64,000 nt of DNA from Mucilaginibacter saanensis (GTDB lineage: Bacteria; Bacteroidota; Bacteroidia; Sphingobacteriales; Sphingobacteriaceae). Positions 43,097 to 51,987 of the stretch are shown one piece after another. The notes under the pieces are model-generated. The model saw only the letters and a program-made list of their open reading frames with translations, was not told where the DNA came from and did not search any database. Location: contig NZ_JACHBZ010000001.1 of the NCBI RefSeq assembly GCF_014200575.1, forward strand, positions 310,001 to 374,000, given 5' to 3'. The position numbers were made by a program, and so were the translations under genes. Each line of letters opens with the position of its first letter. The first letter of the stretch is position 1.

Positions 43097-44218
43097 ATGA
43101 AGAAATTTCTTTTTATACCGGTGGTTGTGCTGTTGCTATCTCGGTTTTGTTTTGCGCAGGTAACTCACACCACACTGGCTACCGGAGCAGCCGCTCCGGA
43201 CTTTAGCTTGCCGGGGATCGACGGAAAAACATACACGCTGCAATCATTTAAAGACGCCAGGGTACTGGCCATTGTTTTTATGTGTAACCATTGCCCTACA
43301 TCGCAGGCGTATGAAGACAGGGTTGTAAAGCTAACCAGTGACTATGCCAAAAAAGGGGTACGGGTACTGGCTATTAACCCTAATAATCCAGCTTCGTTGC
43401 GGTTGGATGAGCTGGGATATAGTGATGTGGGTGACTCTTTTGACGATATGAAGGTACGCGCCAAAGACCGTAACTTTAATTTTCCATACCTGTATGACGG
43501 TGAAACGGAAGTTACCAGCAACAAATATGGTCCGGTAGCTACGCCACACATCTTTATTTTTGATCAGGCACGTAAACTGCGTTATAACGGCCGTATTGAT
43601 GATATGGAGAACCCGGCTAAAACGCCCCGTTCTTTGGATGCCCGTAACGCTATTGATGCCTTGCTGGCCGGTAAAGAGGTGGCAGTGCCAGTCACCAAAA
43701 CCTTTGGCTGCTCCATTAAATGGGCCGAAAAACAGGACTGGATACAAAAGGCAGCCATTACCTGGGCCAGTGAGCCTGTAAAATTGGATACTATTGATGC
43801 CGGGGGCATTGCTAACCTGGTAAAAAATAAAACAGATAAACTGCGCTTGATTAACCTGTGGGCCACTTGGTGCGGGCCTTGTGTGGCCGAATTTCCGGAG
43901 CTGGTTACCATTATGCACCTGTATCGCGACCGTGGATTGGAACTGGTAACCATTAGCGCCGATGACCTTACACGCAAAGATAAAGCCCTGAGCTTTTTGA
44001 AGGGCAAGCAGGCATCGGGGCCCAACTATATTTATATTGGTGATGACAAATACAAAATGATTGAAGCCGTTGACGCCAAATGGGACGGCGCCCTGCCATA
44101 CACCATGCTGGTTGATCCAGATGGTAAAGTGGTATACGGTAAACAGGGTATCATTAACCCAGAAGAACTCAAAAAGATCATTTTTGATGACGCAACAATG
44201 GGGCGGATTTACAAGTAA
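43097..44218 (+). CDS. double thioredoxin-fold protein (peroxiredoxin-like plus TlpA-like), exported
   Basis: A 373-residue protein with a signal peptide and two thioredoxin folds. The first (about 30-195) is AhpC/TSA-like with GAAAPDFSLPGIDGKTY and a MCNHCPTS active region in place of CxxC at the usual site. The second (about 235-370) is TlpA-like with WATWCGPCVAEFPE, a regular CxxC reductase motif. It probably handles disulfides in the periplasm. Its tight link to GH9 (15-base gap) suggests support of folding of the secreted glycosidases, which is an inference from position only. Confidence 0.85.
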   Translation: MKKFLFIPVVVLLLSRFCFAQVTHTTLATGAAAPDFSLPGIDGKTYTLQSFKDARVLAIVFMCNHCPTSQAYEDRVVKLTSDYAKKGVRVLAINPNNPASLRLDELGYSDVGDSFDDMKVRAKDRNFNFPYLYDGETEVTSNKYGPVATPHIFIFDQARKLRYNGRIDDMENPAKTPRSLDARNAIDALLAGKEVAVPVTKTFGCSIKWAEKQDWIQKAAITWASEPVKLDTIDAGGIANLVKNKTDKLRLINLWATWCGPCVAEFPELVTIMHLYRDRGLELVTISADDLTRKDKALSFLKGKQASGPNYIYIGDDKYKMIEAVDAKWDGALPYTMLVDPDGKVVYGKQGIINPEELKKIIFDDATMGRIYK

Positions 44219-44247
44219 GTTTTTAAGATATTAAGTATATCAAACGC

Positions 44248-44320
44248 GTCATAGCGAGGCACGAAGGATCTATTATGTGCCTGTATCTCGCAGATTAGAT
44301 CCTTCGTGCCTCAGGATGAC
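44248..44320. repeat. palindromic repeat between converging genes
   Basis: A perfect 17-bp inverted repeat (44256-44272 and 44296-44312; GAGGCACGAAGGATCTA) with a 23-base loop, flanked by GTCAT...ATGAC. It can form a strong hairpin and lies between the thioredoxin gene and the converging regulator gene, where it could end both transcripts. Confidence 0.65.
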
Positions 44321-44381
44321 AAAATAATGCAATAGTTTCATCACTATTGCTTGATTGTTTTTCCTCGCAACATCACCGTTT

Positions 44382-47297
44382 TTATCTTGTTACATCAATC
44401 AAAAAATAATACAAATTTACCTCGGTAGCCAGTGCCAGTTTTTTGCGTACCCGGTACCGGCTTATCTCCACACCTTTGAGCGAGATGTTCATGAGCTGGG
44501 CTATCTCTTTGGAGGTAAGATTGAGCCGCAGATAGGCACAAAGCTTAAGATCGGTAGGGCTAAGGCCAGGGAAGCGGGCTTTCATGATAGAAAGGAAATT
44601 GTTATGTACCTGGTCAAAGTAAATAGCAAAGTGATTCCAGTCATCATCCTTTTTCTCGGTGTCGCTTACCAGTTTAAAAACGCTTCTGAATTCGTGGGTA
44701 AGATCGGGCTGATTCAGCTTTTTGATGTTGGCCGCCAGTTCCTCCTTAATGTTTAACAGGATGCGGCCGCGCTCAACCAGGTGCATAGTAATGGTAGCCA
44801 GCTCTTTGTTTTTATAATTGAGTTCGGTTTCCAGATTATCGTTTTTTAATGACATGATCTCTTTCTCATTCCTGTCAAGCTCTAATCCGTGCAGGTAGCT
44901 TAGCCTTTTTTGTTCTTCTTCGTGTTTTTGCTGATGCAGGTCAAAGCGTTTCTTTTGCTGTTTTATAGCCCAATAAATAGCGTATATCACCAGTAAAAGA
45001 TAAAAAAGGTAAGCCCATACAGTTTGATACCAGGCCGGTTCAACAATAAAAGTATAGTTAACAGGCGATGAGGCGTTGCCCAGATTATTGCGCACCCTTA
45101 CCGCAAAAGTATACTGGCCATAAGGCAGATTAGTATAGTCCTTTTCGGTTTTTACCGACCACTTTGACCAGTCCTCATCAAAACCTATCAGTTTGTAGGA
45201 AAACTCCTCATTGCTTTTTTGAGCGAACAGGGTTGATGAATATTCAAAATGGAAAGAGTTCCAGTGATTGGATAGCGTGGCAATTTGTTTATTGTTTTGC
45301 GCTGTGGCTACTTTGTTATCCTTCATGAAATAACCGCCAAATATCAGGCTGTCCTTTTCGGCGATGGCTTTAACAGCGGTCAATAATACATTGAGCCGGG
45401 TTTCTGATTTAACATATTGCCGGTAGTTTAAATGAAATACCCCATTGTTTGAGCCTATAAAAATGTTCTGCATGTTGTAAGGATATATATATCCGGCAGC
45501 TTTTACAGTTTGCCCGGCCAGTTCAGGAAAGTAAATAATGGTGTAGGGTTTACCATTAGCGGGTTTGGTAAAATCAATAACACCCACACGCTGATCGCTC
45601 ACAAACCAGACATTGCCCATCGCATCGGGCGACAAGTGTTCCACAGAGGCATTGCCAAATACCGGCAGGAAAAAAGCTGATTGCTCAAATTTATTTTTAC
45701 CCGTATTATATTCATAAATACCCTTTTCGGTAGCTACCAGTATTTTGTTTTTGATAAAATAAACATGGTTGTTTAATACAGAAGGGAGGCCGTTATGATC
45801 GGTATACTGGGTAAACCGCATGATCTTTTTTCTATCGGCAGATAATTGTATTTTAAAAACTCCCCGGTACGGATGCGATGCCCATACTATTTGGTCATGA
45901 TCAATTGCCAAAGTTGGCAATGATTCATATATACCCTCAAGTTTCTGTTCGGCCTTAAAATCGGTTCCATTGTATTTAATCAGTTGCAGGCCGGTATAGG
46001 TGCCGGCAATAATATCGGTTGAAAAGGGCACAGCTGCAAACCGCCAGGCACCCTGTCCGGTGCTGATGGGTTTAATGTTGCTATTGTCAACTATAAATGA
46101 GCCGTCTTCATGCCCCATTAACAGATGATTGTTTATTTCTTTTAAACTCCATACCTGTCCTTTGGTATTTTCTACCTCGGTAAATACGCCTTTATTGGTG
46201 CTGATATCCTGTTGCCCGGGATTAAGCGTTGCAGTATATAGTCCGTTTGAAGTGCCTATAAATAACTTATTATCAAATATGCTTACTGCATTGCTTTTGG
46301 TTTGATTGTCTTTACTGGCGTAAATGTGTTTAACTGAGGTGTTATAGTTTATAAAGTCGACCCCGCTTTCCAGGCCCAGCCACAGATTTTTGTCGCGGTC
46401 AAGTAATAGGCCCAGCACGTTATTGTTTTGTAAACCCTCATTGTTCGAGAATCTTTCAACCAGGTTACCTTCACCATCAATAATGATAAGGCCCCTGGCC
46501 TTTGTGCCAATGGCGTAACGGTTATTGCCTATATTTTTGGCGCAGGTAACCAGGTCGTTTTTTAAAATGGCATCAATTGCGGTGGGCTTTTTTATTAAGG
46601 CTGAACCCGTGAGCAAAAACAAACCCTGTTTTAAGGTAGTAACCAATACGGTATCCTTATTGTAATCCATTACCCCGGTAATGTGCAGATTGGCGGTGGG
46701 CAGGGTAGTGTGGCAAAGTTGCCATTGGGAGCCTTTAAAAAACATCAGGCCCTCATCCTTATCCTCCGCAAATAGCTGTGTGCCCGCTTTTGCCAGCAAA
46801 CGCCAGCCACCGGGTGCGTCAAATGTTTTTATTTCGGTACCATTATATTCAAACACACATTCAATGGTTCGGAATAGTACCTCATCATTGAATAATACAA
46901 TATTCCATATATCTGCAAATTGCCTAGCCTTTTGTGGCATCAGGTTTTTGATGGAATGGTATTTTAAAATGCCGTTGCTATCAGGAAAAAAGTAGCCTAC
47001 TTCGTCTTGTCCGCCTACAAATATTTTCCCTGATGGATCTATGGCGAGGGCCTTGATGGTACCTTTGTTTGGCAACGGGTACATTTTCCAGTAACTGCCA
47101 TCAAAGGTTAACAACCCGTCGTTATTGGCAAAATAAAGTATGCCGTTCTTATCCTGTTTTACATCCCATATTTCAGAACTGGCGCCATAATCATTATGAG
47201 TGTAGTTTTTTATGGCCGGTATGCCAATAGTAGTTTGTGCAATAGCTGAGTAAACTAAAGCGCGGCAAATAAGAATCAATAAAATGATTTTCTTCAT
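44382..47297 (-). CDS. SusR-like membrane one-component regulator (propeller, Y_Y_Y, LuxR-type HTH)
   Basis: A 971-residue regulator anchored in the inner membrane. After a signal peptide a periplasmic sensor of repeated propeller blades (for example EIWDVKQDKNGILYFANNDG, FSNNEGLQNNNVLGLLLDRD, then KNLWLGLESGVDF) fills residues 25 to about 640. A Y_Y_Y domain follows (EEFSYKLIGFDEDWSKWS, LPYGQYTFAVRVRNNLGN), then one membrane helix (VWAYLFYLLLVIYAIYWAI), a coiled coil and a C-terminal LuxR-type helix-turn-helix (LSPTDLKLCAYLRLNLTSKE, then IAQLMNISLKGVEI). No kinase or receiver is present. SusR-type relatives sense oligosaccharides and switch on glycan genes. The operator motif shared by neighbouring operons also lies 184 bases before this gene, suggesting autoregulation. 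Confidence 0.9.
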   Translation of the reverse strand: MKKIILLILICRALVYSAIAQTTIGIPAIKNYTHNDYGASSEIWDVKQDKNGILYFANNDGLLTFDGSYWKMYPLPNKGTIKALAIDPSGKIFVGGQDEVGYFFPDSNGILKYHSIKNLMPQKARQFADIWNIVLFNDEVLFRTIECVFEYNGTEIKTFDAPGGWRLLAKAGTQLFAEDKDEGLMFFKGSQWQLCHTTLPTANLHITGVMDYNKDTVLVTTLKQGLFLLTGSALIKKPTAIDAILKNDLVTCAKNIGNNRYAIGTKARGLIIIDGEGNLVERFSNNEGLQNNNVLGLLLDRDKNLWLGLESGVDFINYNTSVKHIYASKDNQTKSNAVSIFDNKLFIGTSNGLYTATLNPGQQDISTNKGVFTEVENTKGQVWSLKEINNHLLMGHEDGSFIVDNSNIKPISTGQGAWRFAAVPFSTDIIAGTYTGLQLIKYNGTDFKAEQKLEGIYESLPTLAIDHDQIVWASHPYRGVFKIQLSADRKKIMRFTQYTDHNGLPSVLNNHVYFIKNKILVATEKGIYEYNTGKNKFEQSAFFLPVFGNASVEHLSPDAMGNVWFVSDQRVGVIDFTKPANGKPYTIIYFPELAGQTVKAAGYIYPYNMQNIFIGSNNGVFHLNYRQYVKSETRLNVLLTAVKAIAEKDSLIFGGYFMKDNKVATAQNNKQIATLSNHWNSFHFEYSSTLFAQKSNEEFSYKLIGFDEDWSKWSVKTEKDYTNLPYGQYTFAVRVRNNLGNASSPVNYTFIVEPAWYQTVWAYLFYLLLVIYAIYWAIKQQKKRFDLHQQKHEEEQKRLSYLHGLELDRNEKEIMSLKNDNLETELNYKNKELATITMHLVERGRILLNIKEELAANIKKLNQPDLTHEFRSVFKLVSDTEKKDDDWNHFAIYFDQVHNNFLSIMKARFPGLSPTDLKLCAYLRLNLTSKEIAQLMNISLKGVEISRYRVRKKLALATEVNLYYFLIDVTR

Positions 47298-47480
47298 TAA
47301 TAAAAATTACTCAAACACGGTTGAAACTACGTTTTATAAAACTTGCGGCATCGGGCAGCCGCAGGCACAGTATATAAAAATGAAATTTATAAAACATTTT
47401 TATATAAAGGCGATTGGTTTTACTTGTAGGGGTTAATATATGCCGGTTTTAACCTTAATTATAGCCATCTGCAGGGTTTT

Positions 47481-47497
47481 GTAGTGTTAATGTAGGG
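47481..47497 (-). promoter_or_regulatory. shared operator motif, site B
   Basis: GTAGTGTTAATGTAGGG, reverse complement CCCTACATTAACACTAC, 15 of 17 bases equal to site A1. It lies upstream of the regulator gene and reads in its direction. Confidence 0.55.
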
Positions 47498-47560
47498 GTA
47501 CAGCATCTTGGCTGCTTTAGCTTCAAATTCACCTGTTGGAGCGGGAAGATTTTATGCACA

Positions 47561-48328
47561 CTACTTTCTTACTGCCCAAAATATGGTATTCCTAACCAGG
47601 GTGGTGAAATTAATATCCTGGAAAAGTTCAGGAAAATGGCCCATGGCAATGTATATGTTTTTGGCTTTGATATGTTCGTTGGTCCAGATCACCGGATGAT
47701 CACCCATTTTTATAGGGTTATCTGGTACATAAGTATTCTCGTCAATGCTGGCCAGCACATGCACATTAGCGCGCGGGCTGCGGTTGTAAGTGTACCATTC
47801 GTCGCGGGTTATAAATGATGTTGGTAAGCCTGCCATAACCGGGTGGGTTTTATCTTCAACAGATAGCAGTGCGGTGGTGCCGCCGTGAATAGTATCCTTA
47901 AACTCTATGCTGCCCATAAAATTATAAAACCACTGCCACATGGGGTAGCCATCAAATACACCTAACAGGGTAGGATGATGAAAGCCTATCCAGCCACCTT
48001 TGCCCTGTTCCAGGTAATCTATAAAGGCCTCCTGTGCTTCTTTTCCCCAGGAATAGGGTACATAATCAAGCTGGATGAATAACTGGTATTGTTTCAGGAA
48101 ATCTTTGGTGATAGGTTGAGTATTATTAATGTAATCGATAGTGAAATTGCTGTCGGCAGCCAGCTTATCCAGCCATATTTTAGCGGCGGCATCAAATAAG
48201 GCATGCCCTCCGCCGGTTTCGGCAATTGCAATAGCCTTGAAGCGCGGATGCTGAGCATGCACGATATTAACAGCCGCGCTGCAAATGATCAGGATGGTTA
48301 TAAGCAGGTGTATTTTGAAGTTTTTCAT
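47561..48328 (-). CDS. ThuA-domain protein 1, exported
   Basis: A 255-residue protein with a signal peptide (IHLLITILIICSAAVNIVHAQ, cut after HAQ) and a ThuA-like class-I-amidotransferase fold: IAIAETGGGHALFDAAAK, YQLFIQLDYVPYSWG, GKGGWIGFHHPTLLGVFDGY and MGDHPVIWTNEHIKAKNIYI. ThuA was first linked to trehalose/sucrose catabolism and related proteins occur widely in polysaccharide loci, with chemistry still poorly defined. The ATG at 48328 starts the signal peptide. It is closely similar to ThuA protein 2 across the divergent gap, pointing to a recent duplication. Confidence 0.87.
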   Translation of the reverse strand: MKNFKIHLLITILIICSAAVNIVHAQHPRFKAIAIAETGGGHALFDAAAKIWLDKLAADSNFTIDYINNTQPITKDFLKQYQLFIQLDYVPYSWGKEAQEAFIDYLEQGKGGWIGFHHPTLLGVFDGYPMWQWFYNFMGSIEFKDTIHGGTTALLSVEDKTHPVMAGLPTSFITRDEWYTYNRSPRANVHVLASIDENTYVPDNPIKMGDHPVIWTNEHIKAKNIYIAMGHFPELFQDINFTTLVRNTIFWAVRK

Positions 48329-48401
48329 AGTATGCCCCGAATTGATGGACCGGGGCAATTATAGGCGAAACTTTTTATTCAAAAAGAGCAATCAGGTTAG
48401 C

Positions 48402-48418
48402 GTAGTGGTAAAGTAGGG
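48402..48418 (-). promoter_or_regulatory. shared operator motif, site C
   Basis: GTAGTGGTAAAGTAGGG, reverse complement CCCTACTTTACCACTAC, 15 of 17 bases equal to site A1. It is located in the divergent region, 74 bases from the ThuA1 start and 87 bases from the DUF4468 start. Confidence 0.55.
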
Positions 48419-48504
48419 CAGTTGCAAAGGCTTTTTACAATGACAAATATTGATATTTGATAACCGTTAAGGCCGGCGTAAATGCCCCTGCAATTATTAT
48501 CACC

Positions 48505-49053
48505 ATGATGAAAAAAATGTCTGTTACTGTAAAACTATTGATCTCACTTTTGGTGTTGCTTCCGTTGGTGAACTATGCTCAAACAGATACGGCGCGAATC
48601 AACATTCCGATGAAAAATGGAAAGGTTAATTATGCAACGGTTTGTCATAATGATAGACACCGTAACAAGGCGCAGATATATGAGCAGGTTGCCCAATGGT
48701 TTAAGCGTAAATTTTCCAACCAACAGGCGGCAGGCACTTTTGATAAAGAAGCCGGAGTGATAAGCGGAAGCGGACTATTCAAAATAATAACCAGCACTTC
48801 TGGAAATTATTACTGGCTCAGGTTTAATGTTAATATTACCGTGAGCGATAACGGCTGCACCTTTACGGCTAACGATTATTATGAAAAGCCGGTTGAAAAA
48901 GGCATAACCAACGACTATTCAAAAATTGAATACCGCTGGTGGGATTACAGACAAGGGCACCCATGGTCGACAGAAGATAAGGTGCTTTTCACCGGGTTAA
49001 ATACCAATACGCTTAATTTAATGTCATCATTAAAGGCAAACCTTGATCAGTAA
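48505..49053 (+). CDS. DUF4468-like exported protein
   Basis: A 182-residue protein with a signal peptide (LLISLLVLLPLVNYAQ) followed by a small alpha/beta domain of the DUF4468 type: IPMKNGKVNYATVCH, then IYEQVAQWFKRKF and the strand pairs GSGLFKIITSTSGNYYWLRF and NVNITVSDNGCTFTANDYY. DUF4468 is a TBP-like-fold domain of unknown role found almost only in Bacteroidota. Two adjacent ATGs (48505, 48508) are equally possible. It precedes ThuA2 by 42 bases and is likely co-transcribed with it. Confidence 0.78.
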   Translation: MMKKMSVTVKLLISLLVLLPLVNYAQTDTARINIPMKNGKVNYATVCHNDRHRNKAQIYEQVAQWFKRKFSNQQAAGTFDKEAGVISGSGLFKIITSTSGNYYWLRFNVNITVSDNGCTFTANDYYEKPVEKGITNDYSKIEYRWWDYRQGHPWSTEDKVLFTGLNTNTLNLMSSLKANLDQ

Positions 49054-49095
49054 ACGTTACATCATTTTAAACAATCATAATACTATCAATTAAAC

Positions 49096-49851
49096 ATGAA
49101 AAAACTATTGTTGCTTATTTGTATTGGCATGTTTGCCTGCTTTAACCTTAAGGCGCAACCTAAACACTTTAAGGTATTGGCCCTGTATGAAAACGGGGGG
49201 CATCATATTGAGTTTTCAAAACGTGCCAAAGTATGGTTGGATAAGCTGTCGGCTGAAAAGGGTTTCACTGTTGACTATATACAAAACACCGATAAAATTG
49301 ATGATGACTTTTTAAGCCGGTACCAGTTATTCATCCAGCTTGATTATGTGCCTTATGCCTGGACAGATAAAGCTATGGCTGCCTTTCAGAAATATATTGA
49401 TGAAGGCAAAGGCGGTTGGATAGGTTTTCATCATGCTACACTTTTGGGCGAGTTTGACGGTTACCACGAATGGCAGTGGTTCTCTGGGTTTATGGGGGGT
49501 ATTACTTATAAAAACTACATTGCCACTTTTGCTAAAGGAAAGGTAAATGTAGAGGATAAACAACATCCGGTGATGAAAGGTGTACCAGCATCTTTTATGA
49601 TACAACAGGAAGAATGGTATACTTATGATAAAAGCCCGCGCCCCAATGTGCATGTACTGGCCAGCGTTGATGAGTCAACCTATGACCCGCAGGGTGATAT
49701 TAAAATGGGCGACCATCCTGTAGTTTGGACTAACCAGCAGAAAAAGGCCCGTAATGTTTATATTTTCATGGGCCATTCGCCAAACTTGCTGGATAATCCG
49801 GCCTGGGTTAAAATGGTTACTAATGCTATTTTTTGGGCTGCAGGTAAATAA
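49096..49851 (+). CDS. ThuA-domain protein 2, exported
   Basis: A 251-residue secreted ThuA-fold protein (signal LLLLICIGMFACFNLKAQ). It matches ThuA1 nearly along its whole length: VLALYENGGHHIEFSKRAK, YQLFIQLDYVPYAWTD, GKGGWIGFHHATLLGEFDGY and MGDHPVVWTNQQKKARNVYI. The conserved His pair in GFHH is kept. It lies in an operon between the DUF4468 gene and ThuA3 (23-base gap). Confidence 0.88.
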   Translation: MKKLLLLICIGMFACFNLKAQPKHFKVLALYENGGHHIEFSKRAKVWLDKLSAEKGFTVDYIQNTDKIDDDFLSRYQLFIQLDYVPYAWTDKAMAAFQKYIDEGKGGWIGFHHATLLGEFDGYHEWQWFSGFMGGITYKNYIATFAKGKVNVEDKQHPVMKGVPASFMIQQEEWYTYDKSPRPNVHVLASVDESTYDPQGDIKMGDHPVVWTNQQKKARNVYIFMGHSPNLLDNPAWVKMVTNAIFWAAGK

Positions 49852-49874
49852 TCATGCTATTAAATTAAACAGAT

Positions 49875-50627
49875 ATGATCAAAAAGCTATTATGCCTGCT
49901 AATAACCGGGATGGTATTTACGTCAGCCCTTGCACAGGATGTTAAGTTTAAGGTGTTGGCGCTGTATACCACTACCGTTGAACCGGATCACGTTGATTTT
50001 GCGCACGATGCTATTAAGTATTTTACAGATCTGGCCGCTAAAAGAGGTTTCACCTTTGACAGCACCACCAATTGGAAAAACCTAAATGATGATAATCTGA
50101 AAAACTACCAGGTGATTATTTGGCTAAATGATTTTCCGCAGGACGAGCTGCAACGAACGGCCTTTGTAAAGTACATGGATAATGGCGGCGCCTGGCTTGG
50201 TTTTCATGTTGCAGGTTATAATGATCAATATACCAAATGGCCATGGTTTTTAAGTTTTTTGGGTAGCGGAGTGTTTTATAATAACAGCTGGCCGCCATTA
50301 CCTGCAAAGCTCATTGTTGATGATGGCAATCATGCGGTAACTAAAGATATCCCTGCAAGTTTCATAGCGCCTATTAATGAATGGTACGGGTGGCGGCCGA
50401 GCCCGCGGTTAAATAAAGATGTTAAGGTGCTGGTAACTCTTGATCCTAAAAACTACCCGCTGGGTAAAAAGGATATCATCAGAGAGGGCGACATTCCCGT
50501 GGTTTGGACAAATACTAAGTACAAAATGCTATACATCAACATGGGCCACGGCGACCAGATATTTACTTCCGAAATTCAAAACAAGCTGTTTGAAAATGCC
50601 GTGATCTGGCTGGGAGCGAGGAAATAG
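49875..50627 (+). CDS. ThuA-domain protein 3, exported
   Basis: A 250-residue, more divergent third ThuA-fold paralogue with its own signal peptide (LLCLLITGMVFTSALAQ). Matching segments are VLALYTTTVEPDHVDFAHDA, YQVIIWLNDFPQDELQ, GGAWLGFHVAGYNDQYTKWP and EGDIPVVWTNTKYKMLYINM. GFHH of the other two is GFHV here, so one conserved His is lost. It ends the DUF4468-ThuA2-ThuA3 unit. Confidence 0.86.
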   Translation: MIKKLLCLLITGMVFTSALAQDVKFKVLALYTTTVEPDHVDFAHDAIKYFTDLAAKRGFTFDSTTNWKNLNDDNLKNYQVIIWLNDFPQDELQRTAFVKYMDNGGAWLGFHVAGYNDQYTKWPWFLSFLGSGVFYNNSWPPLPAKLIVDDGNHAVTKDIPASFIAPINEWYGWRPSPRLNKDVKVLVTLDPKNYPLGKKDIIREGDIPVVWTNTKYKMLYINMGHGDQIFTSEIQNKLFENAVIWLGARK

Positions 50628-50725
50628 ATGTGCAAATGTGCGGATTTCAGATGTGCAGATTGTGCGAATTGGAGGCAATATGCCTCTAATTCTCTCTGGG
50701 GGATGAGGCTAAAAGTACTTTAAAA

Positions 50726-50744
50726 CCCTCTCCAAAGGAGAGGG
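50726..50744. repeat. palindromic repeat, 'CCCTCTCC' type
   Basis: CCCTCTCC-AAA-GGAGAGGG, a perfect palindromic hairpin between converging genes. Related copies lie at 55914-55970 and 58311-58378. Confidence 0.6.
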
Positions 50745-50798
50745 TTAGGTGAGGTCTTTGGCACAAAGACGCGTTTTTTACCAGCAGTTTTTCAAGTT

Positions 50799-51965
50799 TT
50801 ACTTTGTTTTCAGCCTCGCATCTATCTCATTAAGCAGATATTCTTTTTTGTCATCGGCATATTCCCAAAACATAACGCCTGCTAAATGGTGTTTTACCAG
50901 GTAACGGCATTTGGCCTTTATTGACCATTCATCATCATAGGAGATAAATTGCTTGGTTGATGCATTAAAAAGGTAGGGTGCTTCGGCATTATGATCGCGG
51001 TAATACTTAAACCCCTTTTGATTGATCAGGCTATCTTTTATCAGCGTATAACCACCTACACGCACGTGCTCGCCGGTTTTCATGCCCAAGCCGTTTTGTG
51101 CAATGTTCAACACCATTACCGACCGGCCGTAAAAGGCAACCCCAAGTACCAATTTGTTGGCTGGGACGCCCGCGGCTATATAGTCAGACACTGCTTTATC
51201 GGCATAATTATCGGTCTTATATTTTCGGGATGCATACAGGTTGGTATGGTGAACGGCAATACCCAGGCTATCCTGAAAATAATCATAGGTCATCAGGTTT
51301 ACATAATCAAGGTATTGCTGTACCTTGTCCATTTCGGTATGCTGTAAAAAACGTTTAAAGCCACCAACGGCAGCAGTTAGCAGCAGTTTTTTGTTGCTTT
51401 GTTTTTCCAGTATATCCAGGTTATGCCGTAATGATTTAAACATTAACGTATAATTCTGTTTATCCTCTTCACGATGGATATTGCCTGAATTACCCGCCAG
51501 ATCGGGGTATTCCCAGTCAATATCAATGCCGTCAAGGTTGTATTTTTTAATGATGGCTACCGCACTGGCTGCAAACGCTTCGCGGGCTGTATCTGTAAGT
51601 ACGGCATCTGAAAAATTCCCGCTCCAGGTCCATCCGCCAATAGATATCAGCACCTTTAATGCCGGGTTTCTCTTTTTAAGTAATACTAGGTTCCGGAAGT
51701 TAATGGTGTCGGTTTTTTCGTGGGTTAACCATGCACGGTTTTTTTTTACATTTACAAAAGCATAATTAATATGGGTTAGTTTTTCAGGATTCACCATGCT
51801 CATATCGGCCACTCCTTTATAGCCGCCTACATAGCCTATTACCACATATTTTTGTTTTTTGCCGGTAGTTTGTGCTTTAAGTGCGAAAGCAGGCAATGTA
51901 AAAAGCAATACACAAAGTGCTGCCTTTGCCAGAGAAACCCTGTGTAAAAGGTTTAAATTATTCAT
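50799..51965 (-). CDS. glycoside hydrolase family 18 (chitinase type), exported
   Basis: A 388-residue secreted enzyme with a signal peptide and one GH18 barrel. The SxGG motif (VLISIGGWTWSG), the catalytic DGIDIDWEYPD with Glu152 as acid, and MTYDYFQD with the conserved Tyr are intact, as is AFYGRS and the barrel end GVMFWEYADDK. It should cleave chitin or related N-acetylglucosamine polymers by substrate-assisted catalysis and release the kind of aminosugar handled by the PTS-NagB operon. It is 22 bases after the DUF5009 gene on the same strand. Confidence 0.92.
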   Translation of the reverse strand: MNNLNLLHRVSLAKAALCVLLFTLPAFALKAQTTGKKQKYVVIGYVGGYKGVADMSMVNPEKLTHINYAFVNVKKNRAWLTHEKTDTINFRNLVLLKKRNPALKVLISIGGWTWSGNFSDAVLTDTAREAFAASAVAIIKKYNLDGIDIDWEYPDLAGNSGNIHREEDKQNYTLMFKSLRHNLDILEKQSNKKLLLTAAVGGFKRFLQHTEMDKVQQYLDYVNLMTYDYFQDSLGIAVHHTNLYASRKYKTDNYADKAVSDYIAAGVPANKLVLGVAFYGRSVMVLNIAQNGLGMKTGEHVRVGGYTLIKDSLINQKGFKYYRDHNAEAPYLFNASTKQFISYDDEWSIKAKCRYLVKHHLAGVMFWEYADDKKEYLLNEIDARLKTK

Positions 51966-51987
51966 TCAGATAATGTTTAGGTATGTA

